A stretch of 62,164 nt of DNA from Acidobacteriota bacterium (lineage in GTDB: Bacteria > Acidobacteriota > Terriglobia > Terriglobales > Acidobacteriaceae). Both the position numbers and the translations under genes were made by a program. The stretch covers positions 1 to 62,164 of the forward strand of contig JAJZBZ010000010.1 in the NCBI GenBank assembly GCA_021846275.1. Reading direction: 5' to 3'. The notes below the pieces were generated by a model. The model was not told the DNA's origin. It ran no database searches and saw only the letters and a program-made list of their open reading frames with translations. Positions 35,733-46,341 of this stretch are shown piece by piece. Numbering within the stretch: the first letter of the stretch is position 1; every line of letters starts with the position of its first letter.

Positions 35733-35877
35733 GCCATTCCTCCAAAGAATACATCTGCTGTGCGAAAAATCGCGATGGGATTGCAGAAGTTGAAATAATG
35801 CAATTTGTGATCACCGGCCGTGATGTCCAGTCGGGGGTACCGGAGCGGAGCGGCCTGCCCGTTCGATGAGTGTCCTC

Positions 35878-35906
35878 ATTTTGCAACAAATTTTTCGGCA
35901 ATTCAA
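35878..35906 (-). promoter_or_regulatory. Candidate promoter of the TonB receptor
   Basis: On the minus strand TTGAAT (35906-35901), 17 bases, CAAAAT (35883-35878). It lies in the AT-rich part of the interval before the receptor start and would give a leader of about 140 bases. Confidence 0.4.
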
Positions 35907-36028
35907 TAAAAATTATTTTGGCGCATTCCGGAAGTGGTTTTTTTCGGATATGGGAAGCTGGGAATCGTGTCAGCGGAGGGCTGCGATTTCGGCGCGTGTG
36001 CCGCGGAAAATGTCGAAGTGGAAGGGAT

Positions 36029-36595
36029 TTACTCGCCTTGAAAAGCTTTTCGGATTCTGAGATAGGTGGTGTCGAGGTCTTCCGGGAGGATGCGAGTTTC
36101 GGCGAGGGTGGTCATGAAGTTGGTGTCGCCTGCCCAGCGCGGCAGGGCGTGGAGATGAAGGTGTCCGGCGACGCCGGCGCCGGCGGCCTCGCCGAGATTC
36201 ATGCCGAGATTGACGCCATGCGGACGATAAAGCTGCGCGAAGATGCGTTCCATGCGCTGGGCGAGATCGGCGATCTCATGCGCGGTGGTGGTGGGCAGGT
36301 CGGCGAAGCTGGATTCGTGAGCATAGGGGAGGATGAGGACGTGGCCGGAGGTGTAAGGGAATGCGTTGAGGCAGACGAAGCAGGCGCTGGCGCGGTGGAC
36401 GATGTGAGCGGCGGAGTCGGCGGAGTCAGCGGGCACGCCGCTCTGGATGGCGTGGTCTGCGGCGGCGATGAGATTGCAGAAGACGCAGCCGAGATCGCCG
36501 GGCCAGTCGGCGAGCGCGGCGGGCACGCCTTTGCGGGCTTCGGGCGCGGCGCCGGTGACGTAATGGTAGCGCCAGGGTGTCCAGAGATAGTCCAT
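36029..36595 (-). CDS. HIT-family nucleotide hydrolase/transferase
   Basis: 188 residues. The histidine triad reads GHLHLHALPRW near residue 144. GCVFCNLI near 36 carries two Cys that with downstream His can bind zinc, as in the Fhit/Ap4A-phosphorylase-like branch. N-terminal MDYLWTPWRYHYV is characteristic of this branch. Substrate likely a dinucleoside polyphosphate or AMP-ester, not certain. Confidence 0.88.
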   Translation of the reverse strand: MDYLWTPWRYHYVTGAAPEARKGVPAALADWPGDLGCVFCNLIAAADHAIQSGVPADSADSAAHIVHRASACFVCLNAFPYTSGHVLILPYAHESSFADLPTTTAHEIADLAQRMERIFAQLYRPHGVNLGMNLGEAAGAGVAGHLHLHALPRWAGDTNFMTTLAETRILPEDLDTTYLRIRKAFQGE

Positions 36596-37036
36596 GGGGA
36601 TGAGTATAAGTTTGCGGCGCGGAGTTTTGCGGGTGGATGCGGATGAGGCGGCGGATTCATTGCACTGAAATTGAGGCAGTCAGGTCAATCTTCGGTTAGA
36701 ATCGCGCGCGAATCGGGTGGGGATTGATTGACTCTGCCAGCGGCGCGTTGCTACGATAAGCATGAATCTGTGCGCACGGATTTCAGCGTATGGATGAAGC
36801 TGTTGGATAGATTCAACCGATGCCAGTCGCGGTGGAGACATTGCTGTTCCGGAGTGGTTTTCGCATCCGATGAGGAATGACGAGGATCGCAACGGAGAAG
36901 CGGCAGAAAAGTCGAAACGCAGACAGCTTCACAGAGCAGCCCACGGAAGCCAGCAGTATCTGATGGGATGTTGTGTCTTCCACGCGGTGCCGGAAGCGGC
37001 GCAGAGTGGGAAGAATGGAATCCGGAGCTGGCAGTC
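36596..37036. other. Leader region of rpsA
   Basis: No gene is supported in these 441 bases. A good promoter match is annotated at 36728-36757, which would leave a leader of about 270 bases. Ribosomal protein S1 represses its own translation in E. coli through a structured leader; whether this region folds likewise cannot be judged by eye. Confidence 0.4.
36728..36757 (+). promoter_or_regulatory. Candidate rpsA promoter
   Basis: TTGACT (36728-36733), 18 bases, TACGAT (36752-36757). It is the best sigma-70-like match I found in the interval upstream of rpsA. Confidence 0.45.
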
Positions 37037-39091
37037 ATGGCAGACGTCCTGAATCTTGAAACCGAGAGCAAACCCCTGAATACCGAATTGGAAACCCCTG
37101 AGCTTGAGCCTGCGGCGGAGCAGTTGACTTCGTTGCCCGAATCCACCCCTGAAATCACCCCGGGAATTACGGCTGAAATCTCTGCGGAAAGCGAACTGCC
37201 CCGCGCCGAGGAAGTGGCTGCGGCGGTGGCGCACGTGGAGCAGGCAACTGCGGCCACGGAAATCGCTGCGACTCCGGAAATTGCCGCGCCAGAGAATGTG
37301 GCTGCGCCGAGCGCTGTTTCTCAAGAAGCTGCTCCTCGCAGCGCGGCTGCGCCGATTGCCGCACCGCATGGAGCGGGCGAGGGCGATGCGGAATCGTCGA
37401 CTGACTTTGCGGCGTTGCTGGAAGCCTATGAGCGCGAGCAGGCTGCGGAAGCGGCGGCCGTGGAAGCCTATGGCGACAGCATCGTGAGCGGTCGGATTGC
37501 GAATCTGACTGAGAAGCACGCGGTTGTGAACGTTGGGCTGAAATCCGACGGGCTGCTGCCGATTGAGCAGATTCTGGATCACACGGGGCAGCCGAAGTTC
37601 CAGCCGGGCGACGTGATCGATGTGGTGATCGAGCGCGAGGAGCCGGAGGGTGGCTATCTGGTGAGCTATGAAAAAGCTCAGCGGCTGCGCGTGTGGGACG
37701 ACATCGAGAAGGCTGCGAACGAGAAGACGACGCTGACGGGTACGGTGGTTGGGCGCGTGAAGGGCGGACTGACGGTGGATATTGGCCTGAAGGCCTTTCT
37801 GCCCGGCTCGCAACTGGAGATTCGCCCGGTGCGCAATCTGGATGGCTATCTGGGCCAGCAGCTTGAGATTCGGGTGATCAAGCTGAACAAGAAGCGCGGG
37901 AATGTGGTGGTGAGCCGCAAGGAACTGCTGGAAGAGGAGCAGAACACGCGCAAGGAAGAGACGCTGCAACACCTGAGCGAGAACTCCGTGCTGACGGGCA
38001 CGGTGAAGAACCTGACGGACTACGGCGCGTTTGTGGACCTGGGCGGCATTGACGGCCTGCTGCACATTACGGACATGAGCTGGGGACGGCTGACGCACCC
38101 GCGCGATCTGGTGAATGTGGGCGACGAGATTCAGGTGCAGGTGCTGAAGTTTGACCGCGAGAAGCAGCGGGTATCGCTGGGCTTCAAGCAGTTGACGCCG
38201 GACCCGTGGCTGGATGCGGTGGAGCGCTATCCGATTGGGGCGCATGTGCATGGCCGCGTGCTTTCGGTGACCGACTACGGCGCGTTCATCGAGCTGGAGC
38301 AGGGCATCGAAGGGCTGGTGCATGTTTCGGAGATGACGTGGTCGAAGCGGATGAAGCATCCGAGCAAGCTGGTGAAGCCGGGCGATCAGGTGGAGGCGAT
38401 TGTGCTGGCGGTGAATCCGTCGGACAGGCGGATTTCGCTGGGCATGAAGCAGCTCCAGCAGAATCCGTGGGAGAACCTGACGGAGCGCTACCCGGCGGGA
38501 ACGGAAGTGGAAGGCCGGGTGCGCAACCTGACCGACTTCGGCGCGTTCATCGAGATCGAGGACGGCATCGATGGACTGGTGCATGTCTCGAACCTGAGCT
38601 GGACGAAGCGGATCAAGCATCCGTCGGAAGTGCTGAAGAAGGGTGAAAAAGTGAAGGCCGTGGTGCTGGGCGTGGAGCCGGAGAATCGGCGTCTTTCGCT
38701 GGGCATCAAGCAGTTGCAGCCGGATGTGTGGGAGACATTCTTCCGTCAGCATCGCGTGGGCGATGTGGTGCACGGCAAGGTGCTGCGGACGGCGCAGTTT
38801 GGCGCGTTCGTGGAGATTGCCGAGGGCGTGGAAGGCTTGTGCCACGTCTCGGAGGCTGTGGATGCGCAGGGCCATGCGATCACTCTGGAGCAGGGTCAGG
38901 AACACGAGTTCAAGATCATCAAGATGAGCGTGGAGGAAAAGAAGGTGGGATTGAGCATTCGCGCGGTGGGCGAAGAGGCCAGCCGCAGCGAGGTGGAGAA
39001 CTACAAGACTCCATCCAACTCATCGTCGTCTTCTTCCAGTTCGACGACCACGCTTGGCGATCTGGTGAACTGGTCGAAGTTCCGGCGCTAA
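37037..39091 (+). CDS. rpsA: 30S ribosomal protein S1
   Basis: 684 residues. Six S1 repeats begin near residue 146 ([18 protein letters not shown]). Repeats three to five carry the canonical [24 protein letters not shown] and the matching HITDMSW, HVSEMTW, HVSNLSW. The first 120 or so residues are an extra Glu/Ala/Pro-rich extension; typical S1 is about 560 residues and starts around [16 protein letters not shown] Ser-rich linker ends in [15 protein letters not shown]. The start at 37037 is the first ATG giving a plausible extension; a hairpin terminator follows at 39112. Confidence 0.93.
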   Translation: MADVLNLETESKPLNTELETPELEPAAEQLTSLPESTPEITPGITAEISAESELPRAEEVAAAVAHVEQATAATEIAATPEIAAPENVAAPSAVSQEAAPRSAAAPIAAPHGAGEGDAESSTDFAALLEAYEREQAAEAAAVEAYGDSIVSGRIANLTEKHAVVNVGLKSDGLLPIEQILDHTGQPKFQPGDVIDVVIEREEPEGGYLVSYEKAQRLRVWDDIEKAANEKTTLTGTVVGRVKGGLTVDIGLKAFLPGSQLEIRPVRNLDGYLGQQLEIRVIKLNKKRGNVVVSRKELLEEEQNTRKEETLQHLSENSVLTGTVKNLTDYGAFVDLGGIDGLLHITDMSWGRLTHPRDLVNVGDEIQVQVLKFDREKQRVSLGFKQLTPDPWLDAVERYPIGAHVHGRVLSVTDYGAFIELEQGIEGLVHVSEMTWSKRMKHPSKLVKPGDQVEAIVLAVNPSDRRISLGMKQLQQNPWENLTERYPAGTEVEGRVRNLTDFGAFIEIEDGIDGLVHVSNLSWTKRIKHPSEVLKKGEKVKAVVLGVEPENRRLSLGIKQLQPDVWETFFRQHRVGDVVHGKVLRTAQFGAFVEIAEGVEGLCHVSEAVDAQGHAITLEQGQEHEFKIIKMSVEEKKVGLSIRAVGEEASRSEVENYKTPSNSSSSSSSSTTTLGDLVNWSKFRR

Positions 39092-39111
39092 CCTGCGATC
39101 TTCTGTGAACC

Positions 39112-39143
39112 AGAAAAGGCCGCCGTACCGGGCGGTCTTTTCT
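39112..39143 (+). terminator. Terminator after rpsA
   Basis: AGAAAAGGCCGCC (39112-39124), loop GTACCG, GGCGGTCTTTTCT (39131-39143), one G-T mismatch in the stem, with a T run inside the right arm. Confidence 0.8.
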
Positions 39144-39209
39144 GTCTCCGGAGACGGCAATCAACGCAGCAGCGTGATTTGCGCTGCGCGTTCATGGAAG
39201 GACTCGGCG

Positions 39210-40136
39210 ATGGCGCATCCCTTTCAGCCTGGAACGCAGCAGGCCGCGCAGAATTCCCTGCAATTGCGGGCGGACGGGAAACTGACGCGGCGGACGCTGT
39301 TGCGCGGCACGGCGCTGGGCGCGGTCGGGCTGGCGCTGTACGCGGGCGAGATCGAGCGGCACTGGATTGAGCACAGGCGCATCGCGATTCCCATTCGCGG
39401 GCTGGCAGAGGCTATGGATGGCTTTCGGCTGGCGCAGGTGAGCGACATTCATCTGGAAAGCTGGACGGAGCCGTTTTTTCTGCGCGAGGCGGTGCGGCTG
39501 GTGAACCGCATGAAGCCGGACGCGGTGATGCTGACGGGCGACTTCATCTCAACCGATGAGAACGGCACGACGTTTCCGCTGGAGGCGATGCACACGTGCG
39601 CGGAGATTCTCTCCGCGCTGGAGTGTCCGACGATCTACGGGATTCTGGGCAATCACGATGCGCAGGTGAATCCGGCGGCGGTGGTGGAGGCGCTGGCGGA
39701 GCGGCGAATTCCGGTGCTGCGCAATCGCGCGGTGGCAATTGAACGCGATGGTGCGCGATTCTGGCTGGCGGGGATTGACGATATGCTGGCGGGCGGGCCG
39801 CGGCTGGACGAGACGATACCGGAGAAGATTCGCGGGATTGCCGATGAGCCGGTGATCCTGCTGGGGCATGAGCCGGATCCGGCAGTTGGGATTGCGCGAC
39901 AACCGGCCGGGCAGTCGGTGAGGCTGATGCTGAGCGGGCATACGCATGGCGGGCAGGTGAGGCTGCCGTTTGTGGGCGCGCTGACGCTGCCGCCGAAGGG
40001 CAAGCTATTCGTCGAGGGGCTGTTCACGGTGGGTGCGATGCAGTTGTATGTGAATCGCGGACTGGGCACGGTGGGCGTGCCGTTTCGCTTTGACTGCCCG
40101 CCGGAGATTACAGAGATTACGCTGCGGAGCGCGTAG
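39210..40136 (+). CDS. Tat-exported metallophosphoesterase (YaeI-like)
   Basis: 308 residues. Twin-arginine motif RRTLLRGTALGAVGLALYAG near residue 27, so export in folded form is likely. Calcineurin-like metal motifs in order: VSDIHLE, LTGDFIS, GNHDAQV, LGHEPD and SGHTHGGQVRLP. The closest well-known group is the YaeI/YkuE type, some of which cleave lipid-linked phosphate groups. GGAAGGA lies upstream of the start at 39210. Confidence 0.88.
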   Translation: MAHPFQPGTQQAAQNSLQLRADGKLTRRTLLRGTALGAVGLALYAGEIERHWIEHRRIAIPIRGLAEAMDGFRLAQVSDIHLESWTEPFFLREAVRLVNRMKPDAVMLTGDFISTDENGTTFPLEAMHTCAEILSALECPTIYGILGNHDAQVNPAAVVEALAERRIPVLRNRAVAIERDGARFWLAGIDDMLAGGPRLDETIPEKIRGIADEPVILLGHEPDPAVGIARQPAGQSVRLMLSGHTHGGQVRLPFVGALTLPPKGKLFVEGLFTVGAMQLYVNRGLGTVGVPFRFDCPPEITEITLRSA

Positions 40137-40265
40137 CGTTCACAGGCTGGCCGCAGTTCTGACGCTGCGAGTTCTGACGCAGTGATTCCAGGCCGAGTGA
40201 GTTCAGGCTCTGCGCGAACGGAAATCGCTTCCGGCTCTTCGGGCGCGTCTGCAAGCCGAGAGGTT

Positions 40266-41477
40266 TTATGCAGCGGCAGTGCGGCTGCGCGTGGCCAGGA
40301 GCGTGGCGAGCAGCAGCGCGAGCACGACGGCGGCGAGCGCGAAGAGATACATGGCGGGAAATCCCCAGCCGCCGATGATGGCTCCGGCGACGGGGCCGGT
40401 GATCATCATGGCGAAGTCCATGAAGACGCCATAGGCGGCGAGCGCGGTGCCCTTGTCCTGCGGCGGAATGGGCCGGACGGCTTCGACGCCAAGCGCGGGG
40501 AAGACGAGCGAAAATCCGAAGCCGGCCAGAGCCGCGCCGCAGTAGGCAGCCGGGCGCGTGTGCGCGCTCCAGAGCAGGGCCAGGCCGAGCGACTCCAGCG
40601 CGAAGCAGACGATCGAGACGGGGTAGCCGCCGACGCGGTTAATCCAGCCGGCGAAGAGCAGCCGCGCAAAGACGAAGAGCGCGCCGAAGAGCGTGAGCGC
40701 CAGAGCCGCGCCGGACCAGTGGCGATGGGCGAAGTCGAGGGTGATGAAGGTGGCGAGGACGCCAAAGCCGATGCTGCCGAGGCCGAGGCCAAGCCCCTGC
40801 GGCGCAACGCGGCGGAAGACGTGATGGTAGGGGAGTTTTTCGCCGTGGGCGATGGGCGCGGCGGGCTGGCGCAGGGCGAGCAGGATGGGTCCGAAGCCGA
40901 GCACAAGGACGGCGATGGCGACGGAGGTGTATCCGAAGGCCGTGAGCAGGGCGACGCCGAGCGGCGCGCCGAGAGCGACGCCGCCGTAGGTGCAGATGCC
41001 GTTCCAGGAGATGACAGTGGCGGTGTTTTCGACGCCCGCGCCCCAGATGCCCCAGATGGTGGCTCCGGTGGCGACGAGACTCTCACTGGCACCGAGCGTG
41101 AGCCGCGCGGCAAAGAGCAGCGCGATGCCGACGAGGTGCATGCGCAGCAGCGCGGCACTGGCGAGCATGAGCGCGCCGCTGGCTCCGCCGAGCAACTGGC
41201 CGACGAGGACGGCGTAGCGCGCGCCGCGACGGTCGATGATGAGTCCGGCCCAGGGACGGGTGAGCACGGTGGCGACGTATTCGGCGCTGACGACGAGGCC
41301 GGCGAGCATGGTGCTGTAACCGAGATTGAGATGAACGTAGCCGGGCAGGACGGCGAGCTGGATGCCGATGGTCAGATAGCAGACGAGACTGTAGCCGACG
41401 AAGGAAAAAATTCGAGCATTGAGGGCGAGATTGGTGAGTCCGCTGGCGCTGCGCGGGGCGGCTGGTGGTCGTGACAT
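40266..41477 (-). CDS. Major facilitator superfamily transporter
   Basis: 403 residues, about twelve hydrophobic spans. The first loop holds RPWAGLIIDRRGARY, the MFS loop motif GxxxDRxGRR variant. Symmetry around residue 200 (HHVFRRVAPQ loop). Resembles the YhhS/YfcJ group of efflux-type permeases; substrate unknown. Start at 41477 gives MSRPPAAP; the long in-frame extension upstream lies inside folP in another frame and is rejected. Confidence 0.88.
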   Translation of the reverse strand: MSRPPAAPRSASGLTNLALNARIFSFVGYSLVCYLTIGIQLAVLPGYVHLNLGYSTMLAGLVVSAEYVATVLTRPWAGLIIDRRGARYAVLVGQLLGGASGALMLASAALLRMHLVGIALLFAARLTLGASESLVATGATIWGIWGAGVENTATVISWNGICTYGGVALGAPLGVALLTAFGYTSVAIAVLVLGFGPILLALRQPAAPIAHGEKLPYHHVFRRVAPQGLGLGLGSIGFGVLATFITLDFAHRHWSGAALALTLFGALFVFARLLFAGWINRVGGYPVSIVCFALESLGLALLWSAHTRPAAYCGAALAGFGFSLVFPALGVEAVRPIPPQDKGTALAAYGVFMDFAMMITGPVAGAIIGGWGFPAMYLFALAAVVLALLLATLLATRSRTAAA

Positions 41478-41544
41478 CGGTAGGACCAGTATACGAAGAT
41501 TTGCGCTTGAGAATGGGCTTTGGCGCAGCAGGCGAACGAGCCGG

Positions 41545-42480
41545 TCAGGCTTCGAGCAGCAGGTCGGCGACCGAGGCGGCCTCCACTGCGGCGGCGACGG
41601 AGTGGACGCGGACGATGGAGGCTCCGGCGAGGATGGCGGCGGTGAGCGCGGCGAGGCTGGCGTGTTCGAGGGCGGCGCGGCTGCGAACTTCCCTGCCCCG
41701 GCGCGCTGCGAGCGCGTGGCGCAGGAAGGATTTGCGCGAAAGGCCGACGAGGAGCGGACGGCCGAGCGCGAGCAGCGAGGACTGGGCGCGCAGCAGGGCG
41801 TAATTTTCTTCGCCGCGCTTGCCGAAGCCGTAGCCGGGATCGAGGACGATGGACTCGGCGGCGATGCCGACGGAGTGGGCGCGATGCAATGAGCGGGCGA
41901 GGCCGTCGCGGACCGTTGCGACGACGGCTTGAGGAGCGAGCTGCGGCTGCGTGCTCCACTCGTCGGGCCGTCCGCGCGTGTGCATGAGGACGACGCCGCA
42001 GGGGGCGGCGGCGCAGGTTTCCGGCATCGCAGCGTCCCAGGTGAAGCCGCTGACGTCGTTGATGATCTCGGCACCGGCGGCGAGCGCGGCGCGGGCTGTG
42101 GTGGCTTTGTAGGTGTCGACGGAAATGATGGCTTCGAGCCGCTCGCGGCGCAGCATTTCGAGCACGGGCAGCAGACGATCCTGCTCCTCTGTGGCGCTCA
42201 CCGTCGCGTGGTCAGGATGACCGGCTTGCGTGCCGGGGCGCGTGCTCTCCGCGCCGAGATCGAGGATGTCGGCACCCTGACGCAGCAGGCGCAGGGCGTA
42301 TTCGACGGCCTGTTCGGGCGCGGGGAAGCGGCCACCGTCAGAGAAGGAATCGGGCGTGAGATTGACGACGCCCATGACGAGCGTGCGCGCGCCGAGATGG
42401 AGCGAGCGCGTGCGCAGACGCCACGGCTGGCGCGGGCGCGAAGCGGGCGGGAACGACGGATGCGCGCGGGGTTCAGTCAT
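41545..42480 (-). CDS. folP: Dihydropteroate synthase
   Basis: 311 residues. Joins p-aminobenzoate to dihydropterin pyrophosphate in folate synthesis. MGVVNLTPDSFSDGG and DLGAESTRPGTQ are the two PROSITE-type signatures; IINDVSGF, VLMHTRGRP and LDPGYGFGK follow. The N-terminal 30 residues are an extra basic, Pro-rich tail. It starts twelve bases after the mnmG stop, so the pair is likely co-transcribed. Confidence 0.93.
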   Translation of the reverse strand: MTEPRAHPSFPPASRPRQPWRLRTRSLHLGARTLVMGVVNLTPDSFSDGGRFPAPEQAVEYALRLLRQGADILDLGAESTRPGTQAGHPDHATVSATEEQDRLLPVLEMLRRERLEAIISVDTYKATTARAALAAGAEIINDVSGFTWDAAMPETCAAAPCGVVLMHTRGRPDEWSTQPQLAPQAVVATVRDGLARSLHRAHSVGIAAESIVLDPGYGFGKRGEENYALLRAQSSLLALGRPLLVGLSRKSFLRHALAARRGREVRSRAALEHASLAALTAAILAGASIVRVHSVAAAVEAASVADLLLEA

Positions 42481-42492
42481 GAGCGCACACCG

Positions 42493-44514
42493 TCAGGATG
42501 CCGCGGGGCGCGACGCGGAGATTGGCGCGGAAACAGGCGGCTCGGCGCGCTGCGTGGACTGGATGCGGATGGAGACGTGGACGAGGCTGAGCGCCGCCGG
42601 TGTGACGCCGGGAATGCGGCTGGCCTGGCCGATGGTGACGGGGCGGACGCGGGTGAGCTTCTCCTGCATCTCGCGCGAGAGGCCGCTGATGACGGAATAG
42701 TTGAGCCAGTCGGGGATGCGGACGGATTCGGCTTCCTTGAGCTTCTGAATGGCGCGACGCTGCTGGTCGAGGTAGCCGGAGAATTTGATTTCGGTTTCGA
42801 CGGCGCGGAGTTCGTTGCGGCGGATGGCGGCGAGCTGATCGGGCGCGCCGGTGAGCATGGGAGCGAGCGTTGCGACGGCGCGGAGTTTGTCTTCGATGGC
42901 GGGCAGGATGCGTTCGAGGGTGACCTCGGGGCGGCGCAGAAGCTGCGCCCAGGTTTGTCCGGCGACGGCGCTGATGGGCAGATCGGGGATGGTTGCGGCG
43001 AGGCGGTCGGCGCTGAGCTTTTCGGTTTCGAGCAGGCGCTGAAGGCGCTGCATGCGCTGCTGCTTCTGCTCGAAGGCCGTCCATGCGGCATCGTCGATGA
43101 GGCCGAGGCGGCGCGCGTGCGGTGTGAGGCGGCGGTCGGCGTTGTCGATGCGCAGGTGGAGGCGGAATTCGGCGCGCGAGGTGAACATGCGGTACGGCTC
43201 GTTGGTGCCCTTGGAAATCAGATCGTCGATGAGGATGCCGGTGTAACCCTCGCTGCGGTCGAGCGTGAACGGCTCGCGCGCGTGGACCTGAAGCGCGGCG
43301 TTGATGCCGGCCATGATGCCCTGGCAGCCGGCTTCTTCGTAGCCGCTGGTGCCGTTGATCTGGCCGGCGAGAAAGAGTCCGCGAATCGACTTCACCTGGA
43401 GCGCGCGGTCGAGTTCGGTGGCGTCCACGCTGTCGTATTCGATGGCGTAACCGGGGCGGAGCATCTCGGCGTTTTCGAGGCCGGGGATGGAGCGGACGAT
43501 GCGCCACTGCACCTCCATGGGCAGCGAGGTGGACATGCCGTTGACGTAGACCTCGTGAGTGGAAAGCCCTTCGGGTTCGAGGAAGAACTGGTGCTGCGGC
43601 TTGTCGGGAAATTTGACGATCTTGTCTTCGATGGATGGGCAGTAGCGCGGGCCGATGCCTTCGATCTGGCCGGAATACATGGCCGAGCGGCTGACGTTTT
43701 CACGGATGATCCGGAGCGTCTCGGGCGTGGTCCAGGCGATGTGGCAACTGATCTGGGGCTGCGCAATGCGCGTGGTGCGAAAGCTGAAGGGAGTGGGGTC
43801 GGCATCGCCGGGCTGCTCTTCAAACGCTTCCCAGCGAATGGTTCGCCCGTCGAGACGCGGCGGCGTGCCGGTCTTCAGGCGCGTGGTGCGCAGGCCGAGG
43901 CGACGCAGTGCTTCGCCCAGCAGAACGCTGGCCGGTTCGCCGCTTCGCCCGGCGGGGTATCGCTCCTCGCCGCAGTGGATGAGGCCGTTGAGGAATGTTC
44001 CGGTGGTGATGATGACAGCTTCGGCGTGGAGTTCGCGGCCGTCGCGGAGCCTGAGGCCGCGCACGCGGCGCGAGGGACGCGCGTGCGCGTCCGACGAGTT
44101 GGGAACTTCGTCCACGAGCAGGTCGATGGCTTCGGCCTGGCGGATGTGGAGATTGGGCTGGGCTTCGAGCACCTCGCGCATCTTCACGCGGTAGAGAGCC
44201 TTGTCGCACTGCGCGCGCGGACTCCAGACGGCGGGGCCGCGCGAGGTGTTGAGCAGGCGAAACTGGATGCCGACGGAGTCAGCGACCTGGCCCATGACGC
44301 CGCCGAGGGCGTCGATTTCGCGGACGAGATGACCCTTGGCGATGCCGCCGATGGCGGGGTTGCAGCTCATCTGTGCGATGAGGTCGAGGTTCATGGTGAT
44401 GATGGCCGTGCGCAGGCCCATGCGCGCGGCGGCGATGGCGGCTTCGCAGCCGGCGTGACCGGCACCGACGACGGCGACATCGTAGTGTTCGCTGAAACTC
44501 ATGGCTGTTTTCAT
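42493..44514 (-). CDS. mnmG: tRNA uridine-34 carboxymethylaminomethyl enzyme MnmG
   Basis: 673 residues. FAD-dependent partner of MnmE that modifies U34 of tRNAs. [20 protein letters not shown] binds [36 protein letters not shown] and [18 protein letters not shown] are signatures. The C-terminus ([32 protein letters not shown]) is the MnmE/tRNA-interacting tail. Starts at 44514 or, four codons on, 44502; no strong ribosome site separates them. Followed by folP. Confidence 0.93.
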   Translation of the reverse strand: MKTAMSFSEHYDVAVVGAGHAGCEAAIAAARMGLRTAIITMNLDLIAQMSCNPAIGGIAKGHLVREIDALGGVMGQVADSVGIQFRLLNTSRGPAVWSPRAQCDKALYRVKMREVLEAQPNLHIRQAEAIDLLVDEVPNSSDAHARPSRRVRGLRLRDGRELHAEAVIITTGTFLNGLIHCGEERYPAGRSGEPASVLLGEALRRLGLRTTRLKTGTPPRLDGRTIRWEAFEEQPGDADPTPFSFRTTRIAQPQISCHIAWTTPETLRIIRENVSRSAMYSGQIEGIGPRYCPSIEDKIVKFPDKPQHQFFLEPEGLSTHEVYVNGMSTSLPMEVQWRIVRSIPGLENAEMLRPGYAIEYDSVDATELDRALQVKSIRGLFLAGQINGTSGYEEAGCQGIMAGINAALQVHAREPFTLDRSEGYTGILIDDLISKGTNEPYRMFTSRAEFRLHLRIDNADRRLTPHARRLGLIDDAAWTAFEQKQQRMQRLQRLLETEKLSADRLAATIPDLPISAVAGQTWAQLLRRPEVTLERILPAIEDKLRAVATLAPMLTGAPDQLAAIRRNELRAVETEIKFSGYLDQQRRAIQKLKEAESVRIPDWLNYSVISGLSREMQEKLTRVRPVTIGQASRIPGVTPAALSLVHVSIRIQSTQRAEPPVSAPISASRPAAS

Positions 44515-44601
44515 TGTACGGAGAAGCGATGCGCATGGAAAACGCAGGCGAACGGAACAGAATCAGCGCAGCCGGGAAGAAGCGGCGCGTGAGTGGTTCG
44601 A

Positions 44602-46086
44602 TCAGAAGTGGAAGACGAGGTCGCTGGCGGCGGTGAAGACGGTGGCGTGGCGACCGAGGTCGTAGGCGCTCTGATCCCAGCTGTGGTCGAGCCGTATCTC
44701 TGGCCGCAGTTGCACGGTCGTGCCGAACCAGTGCTGCCAGGAGAGCGTGTTTTCCGTGTAGCGCGTGGCGAAGCCGGTGCGCTGGCCCTTCTGGTCGTCG
44801 AGCATGTCGCTGCGGAAGGAAAGCATGTCGTGCGGGGATAGCTCGCGCATGAGATAGCTGTCAGCGGCGTACTCGGGCGCGGTGCAACGCGCTTCGCCGA
44901 AGGCGCAGGTGGCACCGTTGGTTCCGGTTTCGATGGGCAGCGTGCCGCCGACGGCGGGAACATCGGTCTGGTACATGTAGTACGCTTCGCTGGCAAGCAC
45001 CCATTTGTGCGGGAAACGGTGATACCAGGTGACGTCGTACTGCTGGAGGTTGTTAAAGGCGTAGCGGCCGCTGTTGATGCCGTTGGCGCAGGCGTAAATG
45101 TTGTCGTTGACCGAGGCTGTTGTGTAACTGACGCAGGCGGTGGCGGATGGTTTTGCGTCGGAGGTCCAGGGCGCGACATCGTGGCCGGCGGTGATGCCGG
45201 CCTGAAGCAGCCATCGGTCGTTGAGCTTGACGGTGGCGACGGCTCCAGTGTCAGTGAAGGGATCGACGGAGTAGAGCAGCGAGTGGCTGTACATGAAGTT
45301 GCCGGGCGCGAGCTGCGCCTCAATGCCGGGCAGGGAGATGAAGCGCCCGATGCGCAGGTTCATGCCCTGTGCGACGCGCGCGAAGTAGAGATCGACGTAC
45401 TCCATGGTGGGATCGAAGCCGTACTGGTGGTGATCGACGTACCACTGCTGGTAACCGTAGCCCTTGTCAATCGTGTAGCGATAGTCCGTCCCGTAGAGGG
45501 CGGTGAGGTGATAGCCCCAGTCGAAGTGTTTCTGCTGGACGGTGTCGGGCAGGCGCTCGACGTAGAGCACCGCCTGGCCGAGTTCGGCGCGGTTGGGATA
45601 GGCGTCGTCAGCGATGGGATCGTTGCGGAAGCCAGCCGTGCTGGCGTCGGCGAAGGGATCGACCCAGCCATAAATCTTGCTGCGCGCCGAGGCCGTGCGC
45701 GTGTCGCCGAGCCAGGCGGTCATGAGCGGATAGCTGTTGGTGTCCGGCTCGCCGATGACGGGCGCGCCGCTGTAACCCCAGTCAGAGCCGGGAAAAGGCG
45801 GTGAATCGAGCGGTGATGGCGCTCCGCGGCGCGCGGGGGCTGGCGCTGACGCGCCTTCTGCGGGCGCGGGCTGCGGATGCCAGTCGGCGCGGTAGTAGTC
45901 TGCAAGGCGGCGGAAAAAACCGGGCTGCGGAGCCGCCGGCTGGCTGGCTTCGGGATGACTGGCTGACGGCGTCTGCGCCAGCACGCAACCTGACCCCGGC
46001 GCGAATGCCGGTCCATGAACAACGAAGAACAAGAGCAGGACGACGGAACGAAAGATGCGGAGGACGTTGACAGATTGTCGTTTCAC
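44602..46086 (-). CDS. OmpL-like outer membrane porin
   Basis: 494 residues. Signal region (IFRSVVLLLFFVVHGPAFA). Then a Pro-rich spacer and a beta-barrel with repeated aromatic strands (YGWVDPFADASTAG, WGYHLTALYGTDYRYTIDKG, EYVDLYFARVAQGMNLRIGR) ending in a terminal aromatic HF. This resembles the beta-barrel porin-2 (OmpL-like) family common in acidobacteria. Solute unknown. Convergent arrangement is absent; it is divergent from the AIM24 gene. Confidence 0.82.
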   Translation of the reverse strand: MKRQSVNVLRIFRSVVLLLFFVVHGPAFAPGSGCVLAQTPSASHPEASQPAAPQPGFFRRLADYYRADWHPQPAPAEGASAPAPARRGAPSPLDSPPFPGSDWGYSGAPVIGEPDTNSYPLMTAWLGDTRTASARSKIYGWVDPFADASTAGFRNDPIADDAYPNRAELGQAVLYVERLPDTVQQKHFDWGYHLTALYGTDYRYTIDKGYGYQQWYVDHHQYGFDPTMEYVDLYFARVAQGMNLRIGRFISLPGIEAQLAPGNFMYSHSLLYSVDPFTDTGAVATVKLNDRWLLQAGITAGHDVAPWTSDAKPSATACVSYTTASVNDNIYACANGINSGRYAFNNLQQYDVTWYHRFPHKWVLASEAYYMYQTDVPAVGGTLPIETGTNGATCAFGEARCTAPEYAADSYLMRELSPHDMLSFRSDMLDDQKGQRTGFATRYTENTLSWQHWFGTTVQLRPEIRLDHSWDQSAYDLGRHATVFTAASDLVFHF

Positions 46087-46341
46087 GCATGCACTCTGAG
46101 ATAGACAACGTTAGCTTCTTCTACAAACAAAGCCTATCAGACGAGCGCGACAGGGCCGTTGGGCGAGAGATTTTTTCGCGGGCACGCACCCTGTTTCCGG
46201 AAGCGGGCGTGGTTTGCGACGGATGGAACTTTTCGGCAAAATCTGACGTTCTATACTGCATACGAAGATGCGCGCACTTCTTTTGTTCCAAAAAATGCGG
46301 CGCGAAGAATGAGCGCGCCAGGCGCGCGCCCGGAGGAAACG

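Noticed and set aside
40266-42074. MFS transporter extended to 602 residues
   Set aside because: The extra 199 residues lie in folP in another frame and are Ser/Pro-rich; the transporter starts at 41477.
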